Source: Pseudomonas entomophila (GTDB lineage Bacteria > Pseudomonadota > Gammaproteobacteria > Pseudomonadales > Pseudomonadaceae). Taken from it: DNA of 64,000 nucleotides. A program made the translations under genes and the position numbers. The stretch is from positions 31,835 to 95,834 of the forward strand of contig NZ_JARGCS010000035.1 of NCBI RefSeq assembly GCF_029193575.1, given 5' to 3'. A model generated the notes under the pieces. The model had not been told where the DNA came from, did no database searches, and saw only the letters and a list, made by a program, of their open reading frames with translations. The first letter of the stretch is position 1. Every line of letters starts with the position of its first letter. Below are positions 54,659 through 63,144 of this stretch, piece after piece.

Positions 54659-55507
54659 GTGAACAGAACCGCGCTCCTCACCCTCCTGGCTGGCCTGCTG
54701 CACCTCCCGCCACTGCTCGCCGCCCCCGCCAACCTCGGGGTGATCACCGTGGCGGAAAAACCCGTGCAATTGATCCGCGCCACCACCCTGTACGAAGCCA
54801 GCGCCGGCACTGGCCTGAAGAGCACCGACTACCTCGAGACCGGCAGCGCGGGCCTGCTCATCGACCAACTCGCCGGCACCCGCGTCGCCCTCGGCCCCAA
54901 CACTCGCCTGTACCTTGAACAGGCCGGCAACACCACCCACCTCGGTCTTCTGCAAGGCTGGCTGAAACTGCAACCGCTACCCGGCGTGCCCCAGGGCAAC
55001 CTGCGCGTCACCACCACCAACCTGGCCCTCGACGCCAGCAAGGCCGCCAGCGTCATCCACGCCGCCGCCAGCGGCACCGAGGTGTTCGTCGAAGACGGCA
55101 CGGTCAGCTTGCGTGACCCGCGCCAACCCGCGCGCGACGCCGCCAAACAAGTACTGCGCCGCGAGGAATATGCCCAGGCCAAGGGCCAAGGCCCGCAGGG
55201 CAGCCCAGGCCGCCCCAGTGGCGAATTCATCGGCGCGATGCCACCGGCGTTCTTCGACCCGTTGCCCAGCGTGGCCCGCCGCAAGGCCGCCAGCGACCCG
55301 CTGAACAAGCTGCGCGAAGTCACCTTCGCCGACGCCAGCCCCCTGCTGCTCGGCCCGCTGAAACCCAACGGCGCCTCGCTGGCCACGCGCTTCTCGCCGC
55401 GCCTGGCCGACCCCGCCTTCCGCCAGGCCGTGGTGCAGCGCTTCGGCGGCACATTGGATTGGGAAACCGCGCTGTACCGTTTCGAACGCAAGAACGCCGC
55501 GCACTGA
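54659..55507 (+). CDS. FecR domain-containing exported protein (282 aa)
   Basis: GTG at 54659 gives a signal peptide (NRTALLTLLAGLLHLPPLLAAPA). A FecR-like beta domain follows, with YLETGSAGLLIDQLAGTRVALGPNTRLYLE and ASGTEVFVEDGTVSL. It is not linked to an ECF sigma factor. It is the first gene of a four-gene set with a CxxCH sensor, a Ser/Thr kinase and a PP2C phosphatase, and may be a periplasmic sensing partner of them. Confidence 0.82.
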   Translation: MNRTALLTLLAGLLHLPPLLAAPANLGVITVAEKPVQLIRATTLYEASAGTGLKSTDYLETGSAGLLIDQLAGTRVALGPNTRLYLEQAGNTTHLGLLQGWLKLQPLPGVPQGNLRVTTTNLALDASKAASVIHAAASGTEVFVEDGTVSLRDPRQPARDAAKQVLRREEYAQAKGQGPQGSPGRPSGEFIGAMPPAFFDPLPSVARRKAASDPLNKLREVTFADASPLLLGPLKPNGASLATRFSPRLADPAFRQAVVQRFGGTLDWETALYRFERKNAAH

Positions 55508-55525
55508 CGCCACCCAGGAGCCCTC

Positions 55526-56404
55526 ATGAAACTGACACTGGCGGTACGCTTCAACCTGGTGTTCCTGGCCGTCTTCATCGTCGGCTTCATCGCCAGCAGC
55601 CTGTTCGCCCACTACCTGCTGCAAAAGAGCGCGCGCGAAGAGTCGCTGGACAAGGCGCGGATGCTCATGGGCGCGGCCAGCGCCAGCAGCACCTACACCG
55701 CCGAGCAGATCGTGCCGCTGCTGGAGAACCGCCTGAAGTTCGAGTTCCTGCCGCAGTCGATCCCCTCCTTCGCCGCCACCGAGCAGCTCCAGCAACTGCT
55801 CAAGGCCTACCCCGACTTCCTCTACAAGGAAGCCACCCTCAACCCCACCAACCCGCGCAACAAGGCCACCGGCTGGGAAACCGAGGTGGTCGAGCAACTG
55901 CGCGGCAAGCCCGACACCCAGGAGCTGATCGGCGAGCGCGCCGACGGCAACGGCCCGGCGCTGTTCGTCGCCCAGCCGATCCAGATCACCGACCCGGCCT
56001 GCCTGGCCTGCCACACCACGCCGGAGACCGCGCCGAAAACCGTGGTCGACCGCTACGGCCCGCACAACGGCTTCGGCTGGAAGCTCAACGAAATCATCGG
56101 CGCGCGCCTGGTCTCGGTGCCGCTGGCGGTGCCGCTGCAACGCGCCAGCGAGCTGCTGCACACCTTCATGCTGTCGCTGCTGGGGGTGTTCGTGTTCCTG
56201 TTCTGCGCACTGAACGTCATGGTCCACCTGTTCGTCATCCGCCGCCTGCGGGCGATGTCGGCGCTGGCCGACCGGGTCAGCCTGGGCGAGGACGACGTGC
56301 CGGAGATGGATGTCAGCGGCCACGACGAACTGGCGCGCATGGGCCAGTCGTTCGTGCGCATGCGCACCAGCCTGGTCAGCGCCATGAAGATGCTCGAAGA
56401 ATAA
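55526..56404 (+). CDS. DUF3365 (Tll0287-like) membrane sensor with CxxCH haem motif and HAMP domain (292 aa)
   Basis: An N-terminal helix (LVFLAVFIVGFIASSLFAHYLL) leads into a periplasmic domain with Cys159-x2-Cys162-His163 (DPACLACHT), which fits covalent c-type haem binding. A second helix (LLGVFVFLFCALNVMVHLFVI) and a HAMP domain follow, ending at MKMLEE with no kinase or methyl-accepting part. Output is therefore likely handed to the kinase encoded 13 bases downstream. The haem could sense redox state or a gas; this is inference. Confidence 0.85.
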   Translation: MKLTLAVRFNLVFLAVFIVGFIASSLFAHYLLQKSAREESLDKARMLMGAASASSTYTAEQIVPLLENRLKFEFLPQSIPSFAATEQLQQLLKAYPDFLYKEATLNPTNPRNKATGWETEVVEQLRGKPDTQELIGERADGNGPALFVAQPIQITDPACLACHTTPETAPKTVVDRYGPHNGFGWKLNEIIGARLVSVPLAVPLQRASELLHTFMLSLLGVFVFLFCALNVMVHLFVIRRLRAMSALADRVSLGEDDVPEMDVSGHDELARMGQSFVRMRTSLVSAMKMLEE

Positions 56405-56417
56405 CCAGGAGCCCACC

Positions 56418-57791
56418 ATGCTCGAACGACTGGGCAAGTACCGCATCGACAGCGTGCTCGGCAAAGGCGCCATGGGCACCGTGTACAAGGCCTTCGACCC
56501 GCACATCGCGCGGGTGGTGGCGCTCAAGACCATCCGCCGCGAGCTGCTCGGCGACGGCCAGCAACAGCAGTTGCTCAGCCGCTTCCAGAACGAAGCCCAG
56601 GCCGCCGGGCGCCTGAGCCACCCGAACATCGTCGCGGTGTACGACTACGGCGAAGACGACGGCGCCGCCTACATCGCCATGGAGTTCGTCGACGGCATCG
56701 CCCTCAACACCCGCCTGCAAAACCAGGAGCCACGCCAGCTGGCCCAGGTGCTGGGCTGGATGCGCCAACTGCTCGGCGCCCTGCACTACGCCCATGCCAA
56801 GGGCGTGGTGCACCGCGACGTGAAGCCGGCCAACCTGCTCATCACCAGCGATGACCAGGTCAAGGTCACCGACTTCGGCATCGCGCGCATCGACACCTCG
56901 GTGCTGACCCAGACCGGCTCGATGATCGGCACGCCCAGCTACATGTCGCCCGAGCAGTTCTGCGGCGAGCTGGTGGATGGCCGCTCCGACGTGTTCTCGG
57001 CGGGCATCGTGCTGTACCAGTTGCTCACCGGCGAGCGGCCGTTCTCGGGTTCGGCGACCATGGTGATGCAGCAGATCCTCAACCAGACCCCGGTGCCGCC
57101 GTCGAGCCTGAACCCAACGCTCGATCCGCAGTTCGACGCGTTGATCCGCCAGGCCCTGGCCAAGCGCCCGGACGAACGTTTCGCCAGCGCGCAGGACTTC
57201 CTCGAAGCGCTCGAAGCGCTGTCCGGCCCGCAGACGCTGGGCAGCGTGGAACTGGACGACGACCGCACCCGGCTGCTGATGCCCGCCTCGTTCAGCCACG
57301 CCAGCCTGGGCAGCGCGCCGACCGCCGGCAGCGACGCGGCGGACACCCTGATACCGTGGAAACGCCAGGTCCGCCCGCAGCTCGAATCGCTGCTGTCGCA
57401 ACAGATCGGCCCCCTGGCGCGCCTGCTGGTCAAACGCAGCCTGGCCGGCGCCGACGATTTCGCCAGCCTGCGCAGCGCCCTGTTGCCGCACATCCCGTCC
57501 GAGCGTGGCCGCGAGCAGTTCGTCGCCGCCACCGAAGCGCTGCTGGCCTCGAGCGAAGCCCCGCCCACCGACCACAGCCCGCCCAGCCAGACGCCGATGC
57601 CAGCGGAGCTGGACGCAGCGTTCGTGCAAGCCAGCGAGACGCGCCTGACCTACCTGATCGGCCCGATCGCGCGCATCGTCCTGCGCCGCGCCCTGCCCCA
57701 CGCCAGTACCCGCCAGGCCCTGTTACACGCCCTGGCCGAGCACATCCCCGACCCCGCCCAGCGCATCGCCTTTCTCGAGGAGCAGCCATGA
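56418..57791 (+). CDS. Serine/threonine protein kinase, Hanks type (457 aa)
   Basis: The kinase domain spans about residues 1-270: Gly loop GKGAMGTVYKAFD, ALKTI lysine, VHRDVKPANLL, VTDFGIAR and SPEQFCGELVDGRSDVFSAGI. There is no membrane helix, unlike PknB-type kinases. The C-terminus holds two copies of an approximately 50-residue unit (about 318-373 and 401-454), each with IGP-A-R-L/V-R...ALL-HIP, similar to domains on other bacterial kinases. The stop overlaps the phosphatase start. Confidence 0.92.
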   Translation: MLERLGKYRIDSVLGKGAMGTVYKAFDPHIARVVALKTIRRELLGDGQQQQLLSRFQNEAQAAGRLSHPNIVAVYDYGEDDGAAYIAMEFVDGIALNTRLQNQEPRQLAQVLGWMRQLLGALHYAHAKGVVHRDVKPANLLITSDDQVKVTDFGIARIDTSVLTQTGSMIGTPSYMSPEQFCGELVDGRSDVFSAGIVLYQLLTGERPFSGSATMVMQQILNQTPVPPSSLNPTLDPQFDALIRQALAKRPDERFASAQDFLEALEALSGPQTLGSVELDDDRTRLLMPASFSHASLGSAPTAGSDAADTLIPWKRQVRPQLESLLSQQIGPLARLLVKRSLAGADDFASLRSALLPHIPSERGREQFVAATEALLASSEAPPTDHSPPSQTPMPAELDAAFVQASETRLTYLIGPIARIVLRRALPHASTRQALLHALAEHIPDPAQRIAFLEEQP

Positions 57792-58603
57792 GCGCGCCGG
57801 AAAACCACAAGGCCACCGCGCCCAGCGCGCTACGCGGCGGTATCGCCTTCGGCCACAGCGACACCGGCCCGGTGCGCCGTCACAACGAAGACCACTTCCT
57901 GATCGACTCACGCTTGGAGCTGCTAGCCGTCGCCGACGGCATGGGCGGCCACGAAGCCGGCGCCCTGGCCAGCGCGCTGGCCTTGGAAGCCCTGCGCGAC
58001 TGCCTGGCCGGGCAGATGGCACAGGTAGCCCACGCCAGCAGCGACCCGGACGCCACCTGCCAGGTGCCCTCGATGCAGGCCCTGGGCGTGCTGCACGAGG
58101 CGCTGGAGGCGGCCAACGCCCGCTTGTACGCGCACAACCACGCCCGCCAGCTCAGTGAAGGCCGCGGCATGGGCACCACCCTGACCGGCCTCTGGCGCCC
58201 CCAGGCCGGCGGGCCGCTGCTGGCCTTCCACGTGGGCGACAGTCGCCTGTATCGATATCGCGGCGGTGAGCTGGAGCAGTTGAGCCGGGATCAGACCTGG
58301 TACCAGCAGGCGCTGGATGCCGGGCATTTCGACCGGCTGCCGGCGCGCAACGTGCTGTTGCAGGCGATCGGGCCGGCGCCGCGGGTGGAACCGCAGGTGT
58401 GGGTGCAGGGGGTGCAGGCGGGGGATTTGCTGATGTTGTGCAGTGATGGGGTTCATGGGTGTGTGCCGCATCATGAGCTGGCGCGGGTGCTGGGAGGTGC
58501 CGGGCGGGACGGTTTGGAGGTCAGCAGTCAGCGGTTGATTCGGTTGGCGGCGGAGTATGGGGGGCGGGATAACGCTACGGTGGTGTTGGTGAAGTATGAG
58601 TGA
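57788..58603 (+). CDS. PP2C-type serine/threonine phosphatase (271 aa)
   Basis: The PP2C motifs appear in order: RRHNEDHFLI, VADGMGGHEAG, GMGTTLTG, FHVGDSRLYRYRGG, LMLCSDGVHG and GGRDNATVVLV, so metal ligands are complete. It overlaps the kinase gene by ATGA (57788-57791) and presumably reverses its phosphorylation. Codon choice changes in the last 80 codons from C-ending to G- and T-ending codons, just before an IS remnant. Confidence 0.93.
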   Translation: MSAPENHKATAPSALRGGIAFGHSDTGPVRRHNEDHFLIDSRLELLAVADGMGGHEAGALASALALEALRDCLAGQMAQVAHASSDPDATCQVPSMQALGVLHEALEAANARLYAHNHARQLSEGRGMGTTLTGLWRPQAGGPLLAFHVGDSRLYRYRGGELEQLSRDQTWYQQALDAGHFDRLPARNVLLQAIGPAPRVEPQVWVQGVQAGDLLMLCSDGVHGCVPHHELARVLGGAGRDGLEVSSQRLIRLAAEYGGRDNATVVLVKYE

Positions 58604-58639
58604 GGGGGCTGGACGGACAGAATTACTGGGTTTCAATAA

Positions 58640-58959
58640 TAGTGCCTTCACTGCCGGTCGCAGAGTGACCGAAAGGTGATCTACACCACCAATGCCATCG
58701 AGAGCATCAACGCCCAGTTGCGCAAGATCATCAAGACGCGTGGCCACTTTCCGAACGATGATGCGGCGACCAAACTGATCTGGCTGGGACTGCGCAACAT
58801 CACAGCGAATTGGGGCTCAGCGGCGCATGATTGGAAAAGTGCGATGAATCAATTTGCGATTTTGTACGGAGATCGATTCATCAGGCCGACCTGGTGAAAT
58901 CAGGGCCTGCCTAGCGGCAGGCCGTTACCGGCCCGCACACAAAAAATCTGACAGTCCCC
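58640..58959 (+). mobile_element. IS256-family remnant (3' end of transposase and right terminal repeat)
   Basis: The stretch after the stop at 58640 encodes the C-terminus of an IS256/mutator transposase (RKVIYTTNAIESINAQLRK...FAILYGDRFIRPTW, stop at 58895-58897). It ends with a terminal-repeat-like sequence cacaaaaaatctgacagtc (about 58937-58956). The left three quarters of the element are missing. Confidence 0.8.
58658..58897 (+). pseudogene. IS256-family transposase, C-terminal fragment
   Basis: Only about 75 codons remain, including the TTNAIESIN motif with the last catalytic Glu and the usual C-terminal WGSAAHDWKSAMNQFAILYG. Without the DD residues it cannot act. GTG at 58676 is the first possible start. 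Confidence 0.8.
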
Positions 58960-58961
58960 TG

Positions 58962-59286
58962 TAGAAGCTTGGCTATTCAGCTAACCCAGAATTCGCGTAG
59001 AAGCGCGAAATCCTGGTCATTTTCTAACCAGTCGGATCGGGCCGAAGGTTTTCACACAGCCTGGACCCTAAGCTGCCTCTCGCGGAGGGCAACTGTCGGC
59101 CAATTGCAGCCTGTCGCACACACTCGAAATTTTCGTCTAAGAGTCCCTGTGCTCAATCAACAAGCTTTTTTAGGCTTCCCAAAATCCCACTATGGATTAG
59201 GTGCATTGCTGTGCCGTAGCGCGGTATATGGGCTAGCCTGTTTTTCATGCTTTCTGAATACGTCATAGAATGAAGGACTTGCCGTT
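58962..59286. other. Gene-poor spacer after the IS remnant
   Basis: About 325 bases, lower in GC than the core regions. A small palindrome (ttcgcgtagaagcgcgaa, about 58991-59008) is the only structure seen. It must hold the promoter of the following SDR gene, which I cannot place. Confidence 0.4.
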
Positions 59287-60108
59287 ATGACCAAGAAATT
59301 GGCTTCCAAAATCGCGGTTATCACCGGAGCGGCTCAAGGGATTGGCGCCTCAATTGCGCGACTCTTCGTGCAAGAAGGCTGCTTCGTTTACGTCACGGAT
59401 ATAAACGATGAACTCGGTGAAACTGTTGCAAGCTCGCTGGGCGATCGTGCCCGTTATCTGAGTCTGGATGTGCGGCGTGAAGAGGATTGGCAACGAGCAG
59501 TGACACAGATTTTGAACGACTGCGGCAGCTTGAACGTCTTGGTGAATAACGCGGGTATTACTGGATTTGAAAAAGGCGCTGTGCAGCATGATCCTGAGCA
59601 TGCACGCCTTGAAGACTGGCGCGCTGTGCATCAAACCAATCTCGACGGCGTATTCCTGGGCTGCAAGTACGCCATTCGCTCCATGCGTCAGTCGGGGGCG
59701 GGTTCAATAATCAACATCTCTTCTCGCTCCGGCCTGGTTGGCATTCCAGGCGCAGCAGCGTACGCGTCGTCCAAAGCAGCAGTACGCAATCACACTAAAA
59801 CGGTGGCACTTTACTGCGCAGAGCAAAGGCTGAATGTTCGATGCAACTCGATTCATCCCGCGGCCATTCTCACCCCTATGTGGGAACCAATGCTGGGTAG
59901 CGATGCAGGCCGCGATGAGCGAATGGCTGCGCTAGTTCGAGACACTCCACTCAGACGCTTTGGAATGCCTGAAGAAGTGGCTGCTGTGGCCTTGTTGCTC
60001 GCTTCGGATGACGCAACCTACATTACGGGCAGTGAGTTCAACATTGATGGTGGTCTATTGGCAGGGTCGGCTGTGACTCCAACAGTCGAGGAGGACAGTG
60101 GAAACTAG
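59287..60108 (+). CDS. Short-chain dehydrogenase/reductase (273 aa)
   Basis: The cofactor motif TGAAQGIGASIARLF with Asp after the second strand (YVTDIND) suggests NAD preference. NNAG, SRSG and AYASSKAAV form the catalytic part, and GSEFNIDGGLLAG the usual C-terminus. Base composition and codon use are more AT-rich than the core genome, in line with transfer. No pathway neighbour is seen. Confidence 0.85.
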   Translation: MTKKLASKIAVITGAAQGIGASIARLFVQEGCFVYVTDINDELGETVASSLGDRARYLSLDVRREEDWQRAVTQILNDCGSLNVLVNNAGITGFEKGAVQHDPEHARLEDWRAVHQTNLDGVFLGCKYAIRSMRQSGAGSIINISSRSGLVGIPGAAAYASSKAAVRNHTKTVALYCAEQRLNVRCNSIHPAAILTPMWEPMLGSDAGRDERMAALVRDTPLRRFGMPEEVAAVALLLASDDATYITGSEFNIDGGLLAGSAVTPTVEEDSGN

Positions 60109-60235
60109 GTCACTAAAATTTCGGGTGCGAAGGGCTGCTTCTGGCCGATAGCCGTCGTTCGCGCTGCGCTACCGCGACCTGCGTGAAGTCCTTGACCCTC
60201 CATGATCCAGCGGATCACTGATCATTCAGTCTCGG

Positions 60236-60694
60236 TCAGCTGATACAACAAGCCTTCGCAGCCACCGGTATGGGCTTGCGGACCGCGCTGGACAGGACCA
60301 GCGACGTCGTGACCGACCCATGAACCGCGAGTGCGTCCACCACTTTCTCCAGATCGGCGGGCTGAGCGAGTGCGCAACGGACGATGAAACAGTCATCGCC
60401 GGTAATTCGGTCTGCTTCCAGGACCTGGGGCATTTCGGCAAACAATTCAAGGTAGCGTTTGATGTATTGGTGGGTAGTGCGGATACGCAAGATTGCCTGC
60501 AACCCCAGCCCTAGCTTGGGCAGATTCACTCGGGCGCCGTAGCCCTCGATCACGCCGCTCGCTTCAAGTTTTTGCACCCGCTCGCTCATTGCCGGTTGTG
60601 AGAGCCCGATACGCTTGCCCAGCGAGGCTAAACTCTGTCGGGCATTGCGTTGCAGCGCTTCCAGAATCTGTAGGTCCTTGCCATCCAGCGTCAT
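60236..60694 (-). CDS. Lrp/AsnC family transcriptional regulator (152 aa)
   Basis: An N-terminal helix-turn-helix (DLQILEALQRNARQSLASLGKRIGLSQPAMSERVQKLE) is followed by a RAM domain with the ITGDDCFIVRCAL strand. The ATG at 60694 is chosen at the start of the HTH domain. It is divergent from the RBBP9-like hydrolase gene, a common pairing in which the Lrp-type protein controls its neighbour. Confidence 0.9.
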   Translation of the reverse strand: MTLDGKDLQILEALQRNARQSLASLGKRIGLSQPAMSERVQKLEASGVIEGYGARVNLPKLGLGLQAILRIRTTHQYIKRYLELFAEMPQVLEADRITGDDCFIVRCALAQPADLEKVVDALAVHGSVTTSLVLSSAVRKPIPVAAKACCIS

Positions 60695-60816
60695 GATCCT
60701 CTCCCTGATATGCCGATGACTCATCGGTTTAGTCACCATTGTTCCGATGTTTTGCCATGCCTGTCGAATGGTTCATTGGCTACATTGCTATGCCAACCAC
60801 CATAAAGGAATAGTGA

Positions 60817-61359
60817 ATGAAATCTCCGATATTGCTCCTGCCTGGCATCGGCAACTCAGGCCCTGAACACTGGCAAACGTTATGGGAAAACGAAGGTGCA
60901 GAAGTTCAGCGCATTGACGCGCAAGACTGGGAGAGCCCAGATTGCAGCCAGTGGGTGAAGAATCTGGAGCGTTCGGTCAATATCGCAGGGCCCGACATTG
61001 TGCTGGTCGCCCATAGCCTGGGTTGTTTGCAAGTCGCGCACTGGGCCGCCGCTAGCCATTCGGCTATTCGCGGAGCCTTACTCGTGGCTGTGCCGGACCC
61101 GGATCGACTCTCCTTTCCGAAGGCAGCAGTGGGGTTCGGTTCACCGACCTTGAGGCGCTTCAGTTTTCCCAGCATTGTTGTCGCTAGCTCAAACGACCCT
61201 TATGCGGATACCGAATACAGCGAGCGATGTGCGCAGGCCTGGGGGAGTTCGCTGGTCAATATCGGTGCCTGTGGGCACATCAATGCTCAAAGCGGCCTTG
61301 GCGATTGGCAGAGGGGCAGAGCGTTGCTGGAGGTCTTCCTGCCTGCGTCTGCGGTCTGA
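60817..61359 (+). CDS. RBBP9/YdeN family alpha/beta hydrolase (180 aa)
   Basis: The start ILLLPGIGNSGPEHWQTLWE, the nucleophile elbow VAHSLGCLQVAHW, the Asp in SSNDPYAD and His in ACGHINAQSGLGDW match the RBBP9 serine-hydrolase family. It is a small cytoplasmic esterase or amidase of unknown substrate. AAAGGAAT at about 60804 supports the start. The divergent Lrp-type gene probably regulates it. Confidence 0.88.
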   Translation: MKSPILLLPGIGNSGPEHWQTLWENEGAEVQRIDAQDWESPDCSQWVKNLERSVNIAGPDIVLVAHSLGCLQVAHWAAASHSAIRGALLVAVPDPDRLSFPKAAVGFGSPTLRRFSFPSIVVASSNDPYADTEYSERCAQAWGSSLVNIGACGHINAQSGLGDWQRGRALLEVFLPASAV

Positions 61360-61506
61360 TATTCCTTGCTTCTCTGCGATGGGGGCTCCGGTTGGGTCGA
61401 ATGAAATTCTGGGTGGTTCGGGGCAGTCTGTCGGTACGCTGAATGTTAGTCACAATCCGGTGCCGCTCCCTTGGGCTCGCAGGCAGTAAAAACAGGCAAG
61501 TAGCAC

Positions 61507-62370
61507 TCAGTCGATCAACCTGCTGAGTATTTGGTGCCCGTCACCCGTAACCTTGACCATCGCCGAAAGCATCACGCTATCTGCGCCGTCCTGGGTGAGC
61601 ACTGTCCAGAATTTCGGCGGCTGGAATTTCGTTCCGAAAGTGCCGGATTTTGCCACCACATAGACGTTCAGCACCTGCCCGGATTTCATCAGGGTTTCAT
61701 CATCGATGATGCCCTTGTAACCGAGCACCTGAGGTTTCTGAATCCGCCTCTGGCCCATGGAGTAGCCCACCAGTTCATGCACGGCGACCACCTGGTTGGC
61801 ATCAAGCACCTGTTGAATGGCATTGCCCACATTCGATAGCCGCTCACCAGAGCGAATCTGGTCAATACCACTTTGCAGCGCGTGGCGAGCCGTCGCCAAT
61901 AACTGCCTCTGCTGTTCGGTGGCGTTGGGGGTGGCGAATGTCCAGGCTTGGGCGACATGGGCTTGAGTCGATGCGGCGACCAACTCCACTTTGACAAGTG
62001 CTGAATCCGGAAAAGGAGTGCCAGTGGGCAATGCGTTACCCACTTGATCGTTAACCGAAACCGGCACTGCCTCCGGGTAGCCGTTGTAGCCCACCGCCAT
62101 TGGCCGCCAGCCGTACTGCGAAAACTGTTTCAGCAGATAATCCTGGATCGCAATACCATTGCTGCCTTGGCGGATCATCGGTTTGACCCTTAGCAGCATG
62201 TCACTGGCCAAGGGGGCGAGCCGCATCTCCTCGGCCAAAATTTTCTCGCTATCCAGTTGAGCAATCCTGGCCCCAAGGTCTCTATTACCGGCTGCGTAGT
62301 GGTCGTATTGCGATTCTGCGGCGAAAGCACTCGTACAACAGAGCAACGACAGTATTCCTATCCTTTTCAA
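61507..62370 (-). CDS. Exported methionine-aminopeptidase-fold (M24) protein lacking metal ligands (287 aa)
   Basis: TTG at 62370, seven bases after GAGGAG, gives a signal peptide (MKRIGILSLLCCTSAFAAES). The rest follows type I methionine aminopeptidase without gaps in key places: GYNGYPEAVPVSVN for GYHGYPKSVCISIN, ELVGYSMG for EYCGHGIG, KPQVLGY for EPQVLHY. The five metal ligands are replaced (Glu129 for Asp97, Ala140 for Asp108, Tyr203 for His171, Tyr237 for Glu204, Ser269 for Glu235) and His79 is Asn112. It is probably a periplasmic pseudoenzyme. It is the last gene of a three-gene minus-strand set. Confidence 0.8.
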   Translation of the reverse strand: MKRIGILSLLCCTSAFAAESQYDHYAAGNRDLGARIAQLDSEKILAEEMRLAPLASDMLLRVKPMIRQGSNGIAIQDYLLKQFSQYGWRPMAVGYNGYPEAVPVSVNDQVGNALPTGTPFPDSALVKVELVAASTQAHVAQAWTFATPNATEQQRQLLATARHALQSGIDQIRSGERLSNVGNAIQQVLDANQVVAVHELVGYSMGQRRIQKPQVLGYKGIIDDETLMKSGQVLNVYVVAKSGTFGTKFQPPKFWTVLTQDGADSVMLSAMVKVTGDGHQILSRLID

Positions 62371-62453
62371 CAAATAGCTCCTCGGACGCGAATCATAGGC
62401 ATCAGTGCTTGGGCAGCAGGAACAGGGACCCAACAATATCAAAAACTGGAACA

Positions 62454-62792
62454 TCAACATGACGTTTGGGTCTGGAGGTACGGCGTCACTGTGTCTTCCA
62501 GAATGGAGATCAGGTCAGGATCCATGTAGCGGTAATCGTCGGGTATGTCCAGGACGTACAGCCGCTTGTGTTCAAGTAGACGTGAATACCCCGCCTCGAG
62601 TCGTTGCTGGTGCTTACGCTCCATGACGAATATGACGTCAGCCCAGCGTATATCTGTCTGGCTGACCGTCCGGCGTGCATTCGGGCTGGTGCCTGCCGAG
62701 CGGGCTTCGAAGCCCGCTCGGCGCCGCCACAGACTTTCCGCAGTGGGGCTGCGCCATTGATTACGGCTGCAAATGAACAGAAGGTTGATCAT
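62454..62792 (-). CDS. Low-molecular-weight protein tyrosine phosphatase-like protein (112 aa)
   Basis: The P-loop Cys8-x5-Arg14-Ser15 (ICSRNQWRSPTAE) and the late Asp pair in LDIPDDYRYMD are as in LMW phosphatases, but at 112 residues it is shorter than classical members and fits the predicted-phosphatase branch (COG4551-like). The ATG at 62792 is preferred over 62834 because it begins the beta strand and overlaps the upstream gene by ATGA. It lies 83 bases before the M24-fold gene. Confidence 0.82.
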   Translation of the reverse strand: MINLLFICSRNQWRSPTAESLWRRRAGFEARSAGTSPNARRTVSQTDIRWADVIFVMERKHQQRLEAGYSRLLEHKRLYVLDIPDDYRYMDPDLISILEDTVTPYLQTQTSC

Positions 62793-62983
62793 TCTTGATC
62801 CAGTAATTGGCGGATGGTGCGAGCGGGATAGCATAGTCCGAGCTGGCGTGCCCTCTTTAACTTTTCTGCGCGGCTGTATAGCAGCTTCCAGTTCTTTTCC
62901 GGCTTGAACACAGGGGGTTGTGTGGCCTGATGCTTGCCGTGTTTACGGGCCTGCTGGCGTCTCCAGGCTCGGGTTCTTAGCAT
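62789..62983 (-). CDS. Small basic protein (64 aa)
   Basis: This is a very basic product (RTRAWRRQQARKHGKHQ at the N-terminus, EKLKRARQLGLCYPARTIRQLL at the end) with no membrane part. The ATGA overlap with the phosphatase-like gene indicates coupling. The C-terminal helix resembles small conserved helical domains of unknown function. I do not recognise the family. Confidence 0.55.
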   Translation of the reverse strand: MLRTRAWRRQQARKHGKHQATQPPVFKPEKNWKLLYSRAEKLKRARQLGLCYPARTIRQLLDQE

Positions 62984-63144
62984 GATAGTTTCCTCGTGAG
63001 TACCGGGATCAGCAGCCGCGGTAGTACGAGTTCTAAACAGGATAAGGGGGGATGGGGAGCATTGCGAGGCCTGTCTGTGTCGGTAGGCCGCATTCGACCC
63101 ATTGCAGTCACTTGACGTGGCATGTGTGCCGCGCTGGTTCCTCG

